DNA of 30,027 bases from CALWPV01 sp045632125. GTDB taxonomy: Bacteria > Bacillota > Clostridia > Lachnospirales > Bianqueaceae. The notes under the pieces are model-generated. The model was not told the origin of the DNA, did no database searches, and was given only the letters and a program-made list of their open reading frames with translations. Of this stretch, positions 22,630 through 30,027 are shown piece after piece. A program made the translations under genes and the position numbers. The stretch spans positions 1 to 30,027 of the forward strand of contig JAZQWC010000075.1 of assembly GCA_045632125.1 (NCBI GenBank), in the 5' to 3' direction. Positions within the stretch are counted from its first letter, which is position 1; every line of letters starts with the position of its first letter.

Positions 22630-24139
22630 TATCAACAAACAGCCATCTCCTCTTGCCATTACCGCTCAGGCCCTGACCGACCTGATGCTAGATGAATACT
22701 TAAACCGCATCTTCGAAGGTCATCATGGCGATCATTCCCTGAACTGGACCGCCTTTTTGACCACCGATGTGGAAGACCTGCTCTATCGCCGTGAGGTGTT
22801 GCAGGAGCTAGCCTCTCATCCCGATCTGGTGGCCAGCATCACCGAAGTGTGCAAATGCCTCTCCCAGATCCGCGCCCTACAGGATTCCCCCTCTTCCGAT
22901 GAGTTCTACGCCGAGAGCGTGCGCGAATACTCGGTGCTGCAGCTTGCACAAAGCACCATGTCCGATCTTTCTGCCGAACTGAACAAGTTAGCCGCCGCAG
23001 GCGGAATCCAGTCACGCGGCCTGCAGCAGCTGGAGCGCGTCATTGCCGACAAGGTAGCTTCTAATTTTACCGCTGAATTCGAGGATCGTTGGCAAAAGTA
23101 CGCCGGTGGCTTAGAGCAGTTGGGCAGCTATCGTGTACGCCTGACTCTTGATGATGAACTGCATATCTGCGGCGCTGCTTTGACCGCCATTCAAAAAGAA
23201 CAATTTGTAAAAGGTGGCCTGTTTGGTTCCCGTACTCTTAAAGAACTGCGTCAGCCCGATAAGGTTTGGGATCTGCAGCCCTTGAAAGAGATGAAAACTC
23301 CCGCCGAAGAACTGATTCGCGTTCAGCTTTCCAACAACCAGAAACAGTTCTATCAGGCCTTGCAGCGGATTACCTCCGATCTTGAAGATCTGTACCGCGA
23401 CTTGTTGTTCTACTTGGGTGCACTGCGCTATATGCGTCAGATGAAAAAGACCGATACTACCATTTGCTACCCCGAGATCCGTCCCATGGAGACCAAGGAA
23501 TTTTCCGCTAAAACCATGATCAATCCGATCTTGACGGTGTTCAAACACGGTGGTACCATTCCCAACGACATTGAATTTCTGCCCGGCGGCGAAATTTTAG
23601 TGCTCACCGGTATCAACCAGGGTGGTAAGACCACCTTCCTGCGTACCGTGGGTGTGATTCAGGCCATGTTCCAGCTTGGTTGGCCCGTACCTGCCACGGA
23701 AGCTTCCATCAGCCCTGTAGACAAGATCGTAACCGTATTCTCCCACGAAGAAAACACCGAACTGCAGCATGGTAAGCTGGGTCAGGAACTGAAGACCATG
23801 AGAGCTGGATTGGATCTGGCTACTCCCAACAGCTTGCTGCTGTGCAACGAGCCCATCACAGGTACCTCTCCCATGGAGAACCTGTTCCTGAGCCGCGATG
23901 TACTCAGTGCCTGCAAGCTGCAAGGTTACAAGGGTATTTGGGTTACCCATATTTATGATCTGGCCAGTGGTGCTAAGGTGATGAACGAATCTTTGACCGG
24001 CAGCACCATCAGCAGTATCATTGCTGTAGCCGTAGGCAGCGGTGCCGATGTGGGTGCCAGCTATAAGGTAGTACGTGGTGAGCCCCAGTTCACCAGCTAC
24101 GCGAAGGAAGTACTTCGCAAAGAAACCGGTATCTTTTAA
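22607..24139 (+). CDS. MutS-family ATPase, MutS-like protein B
   Basis: A 510-residue paralog of the preceding gene with the same layout: a helical core (about 1-310), then ATPase domain V with Walker A TGINQGGKTT (about 334-343), signature region ENTELQHGKLGQELKTM, Walker B SLLLCNEP with N414 and E415, and switch VTHIYD. Like its partner it lacks mismatch-binding and Smr domains, and it has Asn in place of the usual Walker B Asp, so the change is shared and not an error. ATG 22607 follows AAGGAG and overlaps the upstream gene by 23 bases. A glycosidase gene follows 24 bases later. Mismatch repair seems unlikely; a DNA or nucleic-acid remodelling role is only a guess from the fold. Confidence 0.82.
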   Translation: MGFLTTTDINKQPSPLAITAQALTDLMLDEYLNRIFEGHHGDHSLNWTAFLTTDVEDLLYRREVLQELASHPDLVASITEVCKCLSQIRALQDSPSSDEFYAESVREYSVLQLAQSTMSDLSAELNKLAAAGGIQSRGLQQLERVIADKVASNFTAEFEDRWQKYAGGLEQLGSYRVRLTLDDELHICGAALTAIQKEQFVKGGLFGSRTLKELRQPDKVWDLQPLKEMKTPAEELIRVQLSNNQKQFYQALQRITSDLEDLYRDLLFYLGALRYMRQMKKTDTTICYPEIRPMETKEFSAKTMINPILTVFKHGGTIPNDIEFLPGGEILVLTGINQGGKTTFLRTVGVIQAMFQLGWPVPATEASISPVDKIVTVFSHEENTELQHGKLGQELKTMRAGLDLATPNSLLLCNEPITGTSPMENLFLSRDVLSACKLQGYKGIWVTHIYDLASGAKVMNESLTGSTISSIIAVAVGSGADVGASYKVVRGEPQFTSYAKEVLRKETGIF

Positions 24140-24163
24140 ATTTTATATATATGGAGGTTCATT

Positions 24164-25831
24164 ATGAATATTGAAACTCGTATCCTTTCTTCTATGGAAA
24201 AGGTGTACTACGATCAGGCTCCGAAATCCTGCATCGTGCCCTTTACTGCTCTGCAGAATGAGGCCTTTGCTTTTCAGGTGGCTCTGCGTCCCGATATGGC
24301 TCGCTACTCTCGCCTGACTGTTAAGGTAGTGGCTGAATCCGATCTGCCCGTTGTGGTAAAACAGGTACAGTATGTACCCTGTATCTTCCCTCTGTGCATC
24401 GATGACGGACGTTATGAGCGTACTACCCCCGGTCTATTCCCTGATCCTCTGCAGACCGAAAGCGCAGACGGCACCTTCTTTATTGAGTCCGGTCGTTGGA
24501 ACAGCTTCTTTGTAGAAGTATTCCCCGGTATGGCAGCCGGTGGTGAATATCCTATCACCTTGACCTTCTCCACCGAGACCTACACTGCCGATGGTCCTCA
24601 GGAACTCACCTGGAAGGCTGAAACCTCTCTGACTGTGATCGGCGCTGCACTGCCTAAGTCTGAGCTGCGTTACACCAACTGGTTCCACGGTGACTGCATC
24701 GCTGACTACTACAATGTGCCTGTTTTCAGCGAAGAGCACTGGACCTACATGGAAAAACAGATCAAATTGGCCGGCGATCGTGGTCAGAATGTAATTTTGA
24801 CTCCTATCTTCACTCCTCCGCTGGATACCAAGGTAGGCGGCGAGCGTACCACCATTCAGCTGATGGATGTAACTGTAACCAATGGCGAATATAGCTTCGA
24901 CTTCAGCAAGTTGGATCGTTGGATCGAAATGTGCCAGGCTTGCGGCATGGAATATTTCGAAATGGCTCATCTGTTCAGCCAGTGGGGTGCTAAGGCTTGC
25001 CCCAAGATCATGGGTACCGTAGATGGTGAATACAAGAAGATCTTCGGTTGGGATAACGAAGCCCTGTCCGATGAATACAAAGGCTTCCTGTCCGCTATGC
25101 TGCCTGCTCTGACTGCTTACATCGATGCTAAGGGTCTGCGCGATAAAGTTTACTTCCATATTTCCGATGAACCCCATGGTGAAGAGCACCTGGCTCAGTA
25201 TCTGAAACTGAAGGAATTCGTTTCTCCTCTGCTGGAAGGCTTTGTTATTATGGATGCTTTGAGCGATTACAACTTCTATGAGAAGGGTGTATGTGACTAC
25301 CCCGTAGTTGCTACCACTGCTTTGGATCCCTTCCTGGAAGGTAAACGTCCCGACCAGTTCTGGGTATACTACTGTGTAGGTCAGGGTCATCGTCATGTAT
25401 CCAACCGCTTCTTCTCCATGCCCGGTTATCGTACCCGTATTCTGGGTCTGCAGTGCTATAAGGAGAACGTGCTTGGCTTCCTGCAGTGGGGCATGAACTT
25501 CTACAACTCCCAGTTCTCCATCCGCCACATCGATCCTTACAAGTGCACCGACTCCGAGGGTGCTTTCCCCGGCGGCGATCCCTTCATCATCTATCCCGGT
25601 GAAAATGGCGAAGCCGTTGAATCTCAGCGTCTGGTTATCTTCCATGAAGCTATTCAGGATATTCAGGCTCTGCGTCTGTTGGAAAGCCTGACCAGCCGTG
25701 AACACGTACTGGAACTGATGGATGAAGATACCCCCGAAAAGGTAACCTTCTACACCTACCCCACCGGTGAAGACTATCAGTTGAGACTGAGATATAAAGT
25801 AAATAAAGAAATTGCAGAATTGATCAAATAA
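24164..25831 (+). CDS. GH123-like (DUF4091) glycoside hydrolase
   Basis: A 555-residue protein resembling glycoside hydrolase family 123 / DUF4091, whose characterised members are beta-N-acetylgalactosaminidases using substrate-assisted catalysis. An N-terminal beta-sandwich (about 1-165) precedes a TIM-barrel catalytic domain. FHISDEPHGEEH contains the adjacent D335-E336 pair expected at the active site; other family-like stretches are LRYTNWFHGDCIADYYNVPVF, GGDPFIIYPG and a late SQRLVIFHEAIQDIQALRLLE. There is no signal peptide, so it is probably intracellular. ATG 24164 follows GGAGG. It lies 24 bases after MutS-like B, in the same apparent operon. The last codons form one arm of a large inverted repeat that acts as terminator. 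Substrate specificity is not proven. Confidence 0.8.
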   Translation: MNIETRILSSMEKVYYDQAPKSCIVPFTALQNEAFAFQVALRPDMARYSRLTVKVVAESDLPVVVKQVQYVPCIFPLCIDDGRYERTTPGLFPDPLQTESADGTFFIESGRWNSFFVEVFPGMAAGGEYPITLTFSTETYTADGPQELTWKAETSLTVIGAALPKSELRYTNWFHGDCIADYYNVPVFSEEHWTYMEKQIKLAGDRGQNVILTPIFTPPLDTKVGGERTTIQLMDVTVTNGEYSFDFSKLDRWIEMCQACGMEYFEMAHLFSQWGAKACPKIMGTVDGEYKKIFGWDNEALSDEYKGFLSAMLPALTAYIDAKGLRDKVYFHISDEPHGEEHLAQYLKLKEFVSPLLEGFVIMDALSDYNFYEKGVCDYPVVATTALDPFLEGKRPDQFWVYYCVGQGHRHVSNRFFSMPGYRTRILGLQCYKENVLGFLQWGMNFYNSQFSIRHIDPYKCTDSEGAFPGGDPFIIYPGENGEAVESQRLVIFHEAIQDIQALRLLESLTSREHVLELMDEDTPEKVTFYTYPTGEDYQLRLRYKVNKEIAELIK

Positions 25832-25937
25832 TCAAAGAAATATGCGTAAGGGCTCCCTTCGGTACTACAGTGGTATGTACGCTCAGGGAGCCCTTACGCC
25901 TTTTCTTTTGTCTTTTTGATCAATGCGCAATTTCTTT
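25805..25937. repeat. 133-bp imperfect inverted repeat at the 3' end of the glycosidase gene
   Basis: The arm 25805-25858 pairs with 25885-25937. The inner 15 bp, GCGTAAGGGCTCCCT and its complement, are perfect; the outer part keeps AAAGAAATTGC and ATTGATCAAA in inverted copy with a few mismatches and one-base gaps. The loop is 26 bp. The left arm includes the last nine codons and stop of the glycosidase gene. An inverted duplication or a small MITE-like insertion could explain it. Confidence 0.75.
25844..25917 (+). terminator. strong terminator of the MutS-like/glycosidase operon
   Basis: A 15-bp perfect stem (25844-25858 with 25885-25899) is followed by CTTTTCTTTTGTCTTTTT. The 26-nt loop is long and contains a GTAC pair (25862-25865 and 25877-25880) that can extend the structure. 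Confidence 0.85.
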
Positions 25938-25956
25938 GTGTGTTTGTTGCAGTTGT

Positions 25957-28029
25957 TTATTCTATATAGCCTCTTTCGATGAATTGTTTGATCGTGTTGT
26001 CGTAGGCTTCTTCGATGGTATCTGTGTCGCCCCAAATATATTCACCAATTTCATCAATCATAATTTTCTCTAGTGAAAATTCAGGTAAATTTGCCGTCCC
26101 AATATGGTTGATCATGCTTATCAAATACTGTTTTGATTCTTCGGACAAGGGATTCATTATATACCCTTCATCACCATACCAATTATTTGCTTCATAGTCT
26201 TCAGCTTCCATATTGGGTATATCCGCTTCCGGCATCTCGATTGGAGATGCCTCTGCTATTGCTAAATTGAGTTTATACTTACTACCGGATAAATCATCTA
26301 AAGTCTGTTCAATTCTCTTACGATTAACAGACAAATCAAAATGCATCCAGTGTTCATTATCGGCCATTGCTTTTACAAACTCATATGCTTCCTCTGTTCG
26401 CTTTCCATCGGCTAAAACAGCCCCAAAATTGATGATTTCAGCCGCATATTCATTTGAACTTTTTACACTTGGAATGGCATATAGCACAAATTCTTCATTA
26501 TCATCTGTTGCCCTTGATTCATAGTACTTCGCATTGACTGCAAACGGATGATAAAATCCCCCTTGGCTCCCGCCTTCGGCCCAACAATACACTTTTTCCT
26601 TTGTCAACTCAAATACATTGTATGCGCCTTGCTTTATAGTAAGCTTCCTTAGCATTTCAAGCTTAGATTCTTCTACAGGAATATAGATATCTTGATTTTG
26701 ATAAGCAAAATCCTTTATCTCTTGCCTGTTCATCTGATATTCATTGCAAACATAACTTTCATATAAATGCGCCCACGCTTCAAACTCTTCATAATCCAAT
26801 ACAATTTTACTAGTTTCGTAATCAATCACCTTACTTCCACTTGCAGACATAAAAAGGACAATCGGAAAATCATTTCCTTGCAACTGCGTGAACTGGACCA
26901 AAAGATACTCATCCTCTCGGTCCGCATTCCATTCATTTTGAAATAACTCAAGAACCTCCCAATATGTCATGTCATCCATAAGTGTAATTCCATACTCTCT
27001 CATACGTTCTTCTGAGGTAAATAGCATATTCATATTAAAAGTTAACGGGAAAATAAGCTGAGCTTCGCCAATTCTGCCCCCTTCTAATACCTCAGTTACA
27101 TATTCATCAGAAGAATATATCTCATCTTCTTCAAAATACGGCATGAGATCCTCAAACATACCTTCTTTAATATAAGAATGCAATACATAAGCATAATCTG
27201 TATTATCGCCGATAACTACGTCCGGTCCGCATCCTTTTTTCCATTCTTCATGCGCTTGATCCAACATCTCGCTGGTACTACCAAAAAATACTACATCCAC
27301 TTCCCGACCTGTTTCATTTTTGTAGTCTTTTATTGCATCATAATATATATGATGTTCTTCTCCCCAGCGCTCCAATAATGAAACAAAATCTCCCAAGTTG
27401 TACCTTGAAGTGATCATTTCATCGGGATTATCCTGATTCGTTATATGAGCACTCATATATACAGTCAAAGGCCTGTCGACTAATTCTTCTACTATAAGGT
27501 CTTCCGGCTTATTTCCCCAAAAGTATTTTATTGCCCATATCCCTGCGCCAATCAAAAGAACACCTAGAATTGCTAAGAATACAAATTTCCTTCTAAAAGA
27601 ATAATACTTTTTTATTTTCTCAATTTCCTTATCTTTGCCAAAAGAAATAAACTCGTCCCCATTAAAGCATAGTACTCCCGCTTTTCCAACACTCAGTTGA
27701 TTACTAATGCTTTCACTAATGGTGAATACATAGGTTTCATCGTTCTCTTCGTTTATAAAGGTTGTATCAAACCTAGCCCCCGGAATCGCCGCGCCACCTG
27801 ATATAAGACCATCAAAACCAACATCTCGATGGTTCGTCTGCGCACGTGCCTGATTGACGGAAAGGACCTTTGCATGCACTTTCACAATGGTTTTGTTTTT
27901 TGGGCGCTTAATTCGGTTGTATATCACCGCAACCACATATAGTAAAAGCATGATACCAAAAACACAAAAAAGGAAAGCTTTATTCATAAAAACCATTTCA
28001 AGAATAGAATTATCCACTGCCAGCGGCAT
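25957..28029 (-). CDS. membrane-anchored solute-binding-like protein with DUF2500-like domain
   Basis: A 690-residue protein with an unusual layout. TM1 is at about 18-38, followed by basic RIKRPKNK. A beta-rich domain (about 47-132), with VHAKVLSVN, TYVFTISE and AGVLCFNGDEFISF, resembles DUF2500. A second basic stretch (KIKKYYSFRRK) precedes TM2 at about 149-170. From about 187 the sequence resembles an extracellular solute-binding protein (CGPDVVIGDNT, YIKEGMFEDLMPYFEED, LIFPLTFNMNMLF). The positive-inside rule puts the DUF2500-like domain in the cytoplasm and the binding domain outside, so a sensor or tethered receptor is plausible. ATG 28029 follows AAGGGGGG; ATG 27987 is an alternative. 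The gene looks clearly AT-richer than its neighbours, perhaps acquired. No permease is nearby. Confidence 0.7.
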   Translation of the reverse strand: MPLAVDNSILEMVFMNKAFLFCVFGIMLLLYVVAVIYNRIKRPKNKTIVKVHAKVLSVNQARAQTNHRDVGFDGLISGGAAIPGARFDTTFINEENDETYVFTISESISNQLSVGKAGVLCFNGDEFISFGKDKEIEKIKKYYSFRRKFVFLAILGVLLIGAGIWAIKYFWGNKPEDLIVEELVDRPLTVYMSAHITNQDNPDEMITSRYNLGDFVSLLERWGEEHHIYYDAIKDYKNETGREVDVVFFGSTSEMLDQAHEEWKKGCGPDVVIGDNTDYAYVLHSYIKEGMFEDLMPYFEEDEIYSSDEYVTEVLEGGRIGEAQLIFPLTFNMNMLFTSEERMREYGITLMDDMTYWEVLELFQNEWNADREDEYLLVQFTQLQGNDFPIVLFMSASGSKVIDYETSKIVLDYEEFEAWAHLYESYVCNEYQMNRQEIKDFAYQNQDIYIPVEESKLEMLRKLTIKQGAYNVFELTKEKVYCWAEGGSQGGFYHPFAVNAKYYESRATDDNEEFVLYAIPSVKSSNEYAAEIINFGAVLADGKRTEEAYEFVKAMADNEHWMHFDLSVNRKRIEQTLDDLSGSKYKLNLAIAEASPIEMPEADIPNMEAEDYEANNWYGDEGYIMNPLSEESKQYLISMINHIGTANLPEFSLEKIMIDEIGEYIWGDTDTIEEAYDNTIKQFIERGYIE

Positions 28030-28060
28030 ACTATCCCCCCTTCAAACACATTTGTTTCAC

Positions 28061-28083
28061 TTTTACAATATCATATTGTAAAA
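28061..28083. promoter_or_regulatory. perfect 11-1-11 palindrome over the promoter (operator)
   Basis: TTTTACAATAT, one central base, then ATATTGTAAAA. It covers the -10 and most of the spacer of the minus-strand promoter below, so a repressor bound here should block it. The regulator is not identifiable from the window. Confidence 0.7.
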
Positions 28084-28093
28084 TCCTTGTCAA
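28065..28093 (-). promoter_or_regulatory. sigma-A promoter of the membrane-anchored binding protein gene
   Basis: On the minus strand a perfect TTGACA (28088-28093) lies 17 bp from TATTGT (28065-28070), which has a TGA extended -10. Confidence 0.7.
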
Positions 28094-28107
28094 TATTATG
28101 GACATTC

Positions 28108-28151
28108 AAAAAGGACTGTTGTGTACTACCTCGGACACAAAAGTCCTTTTT
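28108..28151 (-). terminator. terminator of the MocA-type dehydrogenase gene
   Basis: AAAAAGGACT (28108-28117) pairs with AGTCCTTTTT (28142-28151), with inner GTGT/ACAC pairing. Read on the minus strand, the stem ends in five T. Confidence 0.8.
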
Positions 28152-28162
28152 ATCTCATTCAC

Positions 28163-29206
28163 TTAATTAAATTCGGTTCCCCATTTGTAATCCAACTCGA
28201 TTACTTTGTTCTGCTTCATGGCTTCGTTACCGATCAGGGAGATCATGAAGGCTTCAAAGGCTTCCTCGAAGGAGGGATTGCCGTCTTCGCCAGTCTCGAT
28301 CATTTCAATCAGAGTCTGCAGCTGGCCCCACATGTTTTTATACTTACTCTTGTTGTTGATGGTGGTATATTTACCATCTTCATGAGTGTAGTACTCGATC
28401 AAGTCGCCTTCTTCAGCATCGTTGGCACGATTCTCACCCAGAGTGATACGGATGCGGCCTTTGTTGCCGATGAACTCTTTCAAATTCTGAGCTGCCAGGT
28501 TGTTAGCCCAGCCGGCCTCATAATAAGCGCTACCGCCGTTTTCAAGCTTCATGGTCAACAAGCTGTGGTCGAACTCGCCCACATTATGGCCATCAATATC
28601 GGTACCCAAACCACCTACAGAGGTGATTTCCAAACCGGTAAACCAACGGATAACATCAATATAATGAACGCCGCAGTCAACAACAGGGGGGCAGTCCTCC
28701 AGCAGAGCTGCATAACGCTTCGGATTCATAATGTGATGATTCTGCACCATACGAATGAAACGAACATCACCAATCGCACCATCGCGGATCATATTACGAA
28801 CCTTATTATAGGTATCGTTATGACGCAGTACATGCGCAATCAGTACCTTTGTCTTAGCTGCTTTAACGGTATGGTAAAAATCCTTCGCAGCTTCCATGCT
28901 GGCTTCGGTCATGGGCTTTTCACACAGTACATGCTTACCGGCTGCCAAGCAGTCTTTCAAAATAGCCAAATGAGTACGTGCATAGGTTGCAATGATTACG
29001 ATATCTACATCATCTCTGTGAATGATATCATTATAATCGGTGGAGTAGCATTCCGCACCATACTTACGAGCAAATAACTTAGCCTGAGGCTCGTAAACAT
29101 CTACAACACCCACAATACGAATATTATCGCGATAATATATATCTTCAATGTGCGCTTCACCAATATGGCCACAACCAATCAAAACGACACCATATGTCTT
29201 ACTCAT
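28163..29206 (-). CDS. Gfo/Idh/MocA-family NAD(P)-dependent dehydrogenase
   Basis: A 347-residue oxidoreductase with the standard two-domain layout. The Rossmann domain starts with VVLIGCGHIGEAH (glycine motif at 11-16), and the conserved catalytic-region motif CEKPM is at residues 95-99. The C-terminal Gfo/Idh/MocA domain contains DCGVHYIDVIRWFTG, whose His is at the usual catalytic position, and GWANNLA. Relatives oxidise or epimerise sugars, inositols or amino sugars in the cytoplasm, and the glycan-degradation neighbours fit that. The ATG follows AAAGGAG. It has its own promoter, with a palindrome just downstream of the start point, and its own terminator. The substrate cannot be read from sequence. 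Confidence 0.88.
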   Translation of the reverse strand: MSKTYGVVLIGCGHIGEAHIEDIYYRDNIRIVGVVDVYEPQAKLFARKYGAECYSTDYNDIIHRDDVDIVIIATYARTHLAILKDCLAAGKHVLCEKPMTEASMEAAKDFYHTVKAAKTKVLIAHVLRHNDTYNKVRNMIRDGAIGDVRFIRMVQNHHIMNPKRYAALLEDCPPVVDCGVHYIDVIRWFTGLEITSVGGLGTDIDGHNVGEFDHSLLTMKLENGGSAYYEAGWANNLAAQNLKEFIGNKGRIRITLGENRANDAEEGDLIEYYTHEDGKYTTINNKSKYKNMWGQLQTLIEMIETGEDGNPSFEEAFEAFMISLIGNEAMKQNKVIELDYKWGTEFN

Positions 29207-29221
29207 GTGTATTACTCCTTT

Positions 29222-29237
29222 ATGTAATGGATTACAT
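29222..29237. promoter_or_regulatory. ATGTAAT-GG-ATTACAT palindrome in the 5' leader of the MocA-type gene
   Basis: A perfect 7-2-7 palindrome lying just downstream of the expected start point (about +3 to +18) and overlapping the ribosome-site side of the leader. Its placement suits a repressor operator. Confidence 0.6.
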
Positions 29238-29246
29238 TTTCAACTT

Positions 29247-29275
29247 AGTTTATCACATAGTCTGTCGAAATGCAA
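29247..29275 (-). promoter_or_regulatory. sigma-A promoter of the MocA-type dehydrogenase gene
   Basis: On the minus strand TTGCAT (29270-29275) and TAAACT (29247-29252) are 17 bp apart, with a TGA extended -10. The -10 is identical to that of the VOC gene. Confidence 0.65.
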
Positions 29276-29336
29276 TAGCAAATCACGACAAAAAGCCTAC
29301 TTTATGCATTTTTTATCATTGCTTTAATAAGTCCTT

Positions 29337-30008
29337 TTAGCAGGGAATCACATAGCACGGGCCACATCCATGGGACAAACAAAGGCACATACATAACTGT
29401 CCCAGCATACCCAGTGGCTTACCATATTTCCTGCTTTGCTGACTGTATTCCTGACCGGGATTCTGCAGTATGGCATACAACTGCCGATACTGAAAATTCG
29501 AAGGTTCCATCAAAACCGCCTTCTCTGCATGCTGCAGCGCCTGAATCTGATTTCCAAGCCGCGCATTCACTATTGCACTGTAATAATACCAACGTGCCGT
29601 TCGATTTTGCATACCATTCAGCACATTCAGCGCCTCCTGAAAATGCCCCGCTTGAATATAGCGCAGCACCGGTATAAAGGCCTCGTCCTCCCGATTACCA
29701 TAGGCATTTTGCGTATACCCACCATAACCAAAAGGACCAAAACCGCCGAAACCTCCAAAACCACCAAAGGGATTGCCTTGCTGGCCATAGCCGCCATAAC
29801 TCTGCTGACCATAACCGCCTGCCTGATCTGCCTTACCACTCTTGATCATATCATAAGCCGCATTAATTTCGGCCATTTTCTCCGCCGCCACAGGGTCATC
29901 CGGATTCAAATCAGGATGGTATTTCTTCGCCAGCCTTCGATAGGCCTTTGTCACCTCTTCATCACTGGCATCCCTCGAGATTCCTAAAACCTCATACGGA
30001 TCCTTCAT
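29337..30008 (-). CDS. J-domain (DnaJ-like) protein with Gly/Phe-rich region and TPR-like segment
   Basis: A 223-residue co-chaperone-like protein. The J domain occupies residues 3-60 with the essential HPD at 31-33, so it should stimulate an Hsp70 (DnaK). A Gly/Tyr/Phe-rich linker (about 64-100, repeated GGYGQQ and GGFGGF) follows. Residues 108-185 read like tandem TPR-type helices (AGHFQEALNVLNGM, YYYSAIVNARLGNQIQALQHAEKAVLMEPSN). The tail is cysteine-rich (CMCLCLSHGCGPCYVIPC) but is not the DnaJ zinc-finger repeat CxxCxGxG, and the C-terminal substrate domains of true DnaJ are absent. The ATG follows AAGGAGAAG. It lies at the window edge, so its promoter is not seen. Confidence 0.87.
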   Translation of the reverse strand: MKDPYEVLGISRDASDEEVTKAYRRLAKKYHPDLNPDDPVAAEKMAEINAAYDMIKSGKADQAGGYGQQSYGGYGQQGNPFGGFGGFGGFGPFGYGGYTQNAYGNREDEAFIPVLRYIQAGHFQEALNVLNGMQNRTARWYYYSAIVNARLGNQIQALQHAEKAVLMEPSNFQYRQLYAILQNPGQEYSQQSRKYGKPLGMLGQLCMCLCLSHGCGPCYVIPC

Positions 30009-30027
30009 TCTTCTTCTCCTTTTTCTT

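Noticed and set aside
24434..25705. 423-codon open frame antisense to the GH123-like gene
   Set aside because: Shadow of a well-supported gene; no start signals and no recognisable motif.
28121..29077. 318-codon open frame antisense to the MocA-type dehydrogenase
   Set aside because: Shadow of a gene with Rossmann and EKP motifs; it also starts inside that gene's terminator.

Overview
The window looks like a chromosomal segment of a low-to-mid GC Gram-positive anaerobe of the Clostridia, probably a gut commensal. This is inferred from strong AGGAGG-type ribosome binding sites, near-consensus sigma-A promoters (often with an extended TGn -10), lipobox lipoproteins, iron-sulfur redox proteins, a DUF1858 protein and amino-sugar and glycan genes. 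No rRNA, tRNA, CRISPR array, transposase or phage gene was recognised.

Layout. 1-2787 (+): the 3' part of nanE, nanK and an RACo-like ferredoxin/ASKHA ATPase; a hairpin between nanK and the RACo-like gene probably ends most nanEK transcripts. 2788-3033: an array of four TAACTGAA-N3/4-TTCAGTTA palindromes spaced about 42 bp, flanked by half sites, over the promoter of a YbaK-type tRNA deacylase. 3564-4697: divergent VOC-fold and cyclase genes. 4699-6231 (-): a MerR-like regulator followed by a zinc metallopeptidase, divergent from a DUF1858 redox gene through overlapping promoters. 6665-11200 (-): a Cof-type HAD phosphatase, clpB, and a ribbon-helix-helix protein with its own apparent operator array. 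11365-15065 (+): a GH78-like rhamnosidase and a half-size ABC exporter. 15112-17121: a Crp/Fnr regulator divergent from a two-gene iron-sulfur operon of the hybrid-cluster-protein-associated type. 17181-20708 (-): two tandem paralogous solute-binding lipoproteins with no permease. 20986-25831 (+): two overlapping MutS-like ATPase genes and a GH123-like glycosidase, ending in a large inverted repeat. 25957-30008 (-): a membrane-anchored solute-binding protein, a Gfo/Idh/MocA dehydrogenase and a J-domain protein.

How it fits together. Several genes point to scavenging of host or plant glycans: ManNAc/ManNAc-6-P conversion (nanK, nanE), GH78, a GH123-like enzyme, a MocA-type dehydrogenase and orphan sugar-type binding proteins. 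A second theme is stress and redox control (clpB, the J-protein, DUF1858, Crp/Fnr with its iron-sulfur operon). The points most worth following are the phased palindrome array before ybaK, the MutS-like pair co-transcribed with a glycosidase, the RHH protein with 21-bp-phased sites, and the MerR/metallopeptidase pair. All functions are read from sequence motifs by eye; no database search was run.
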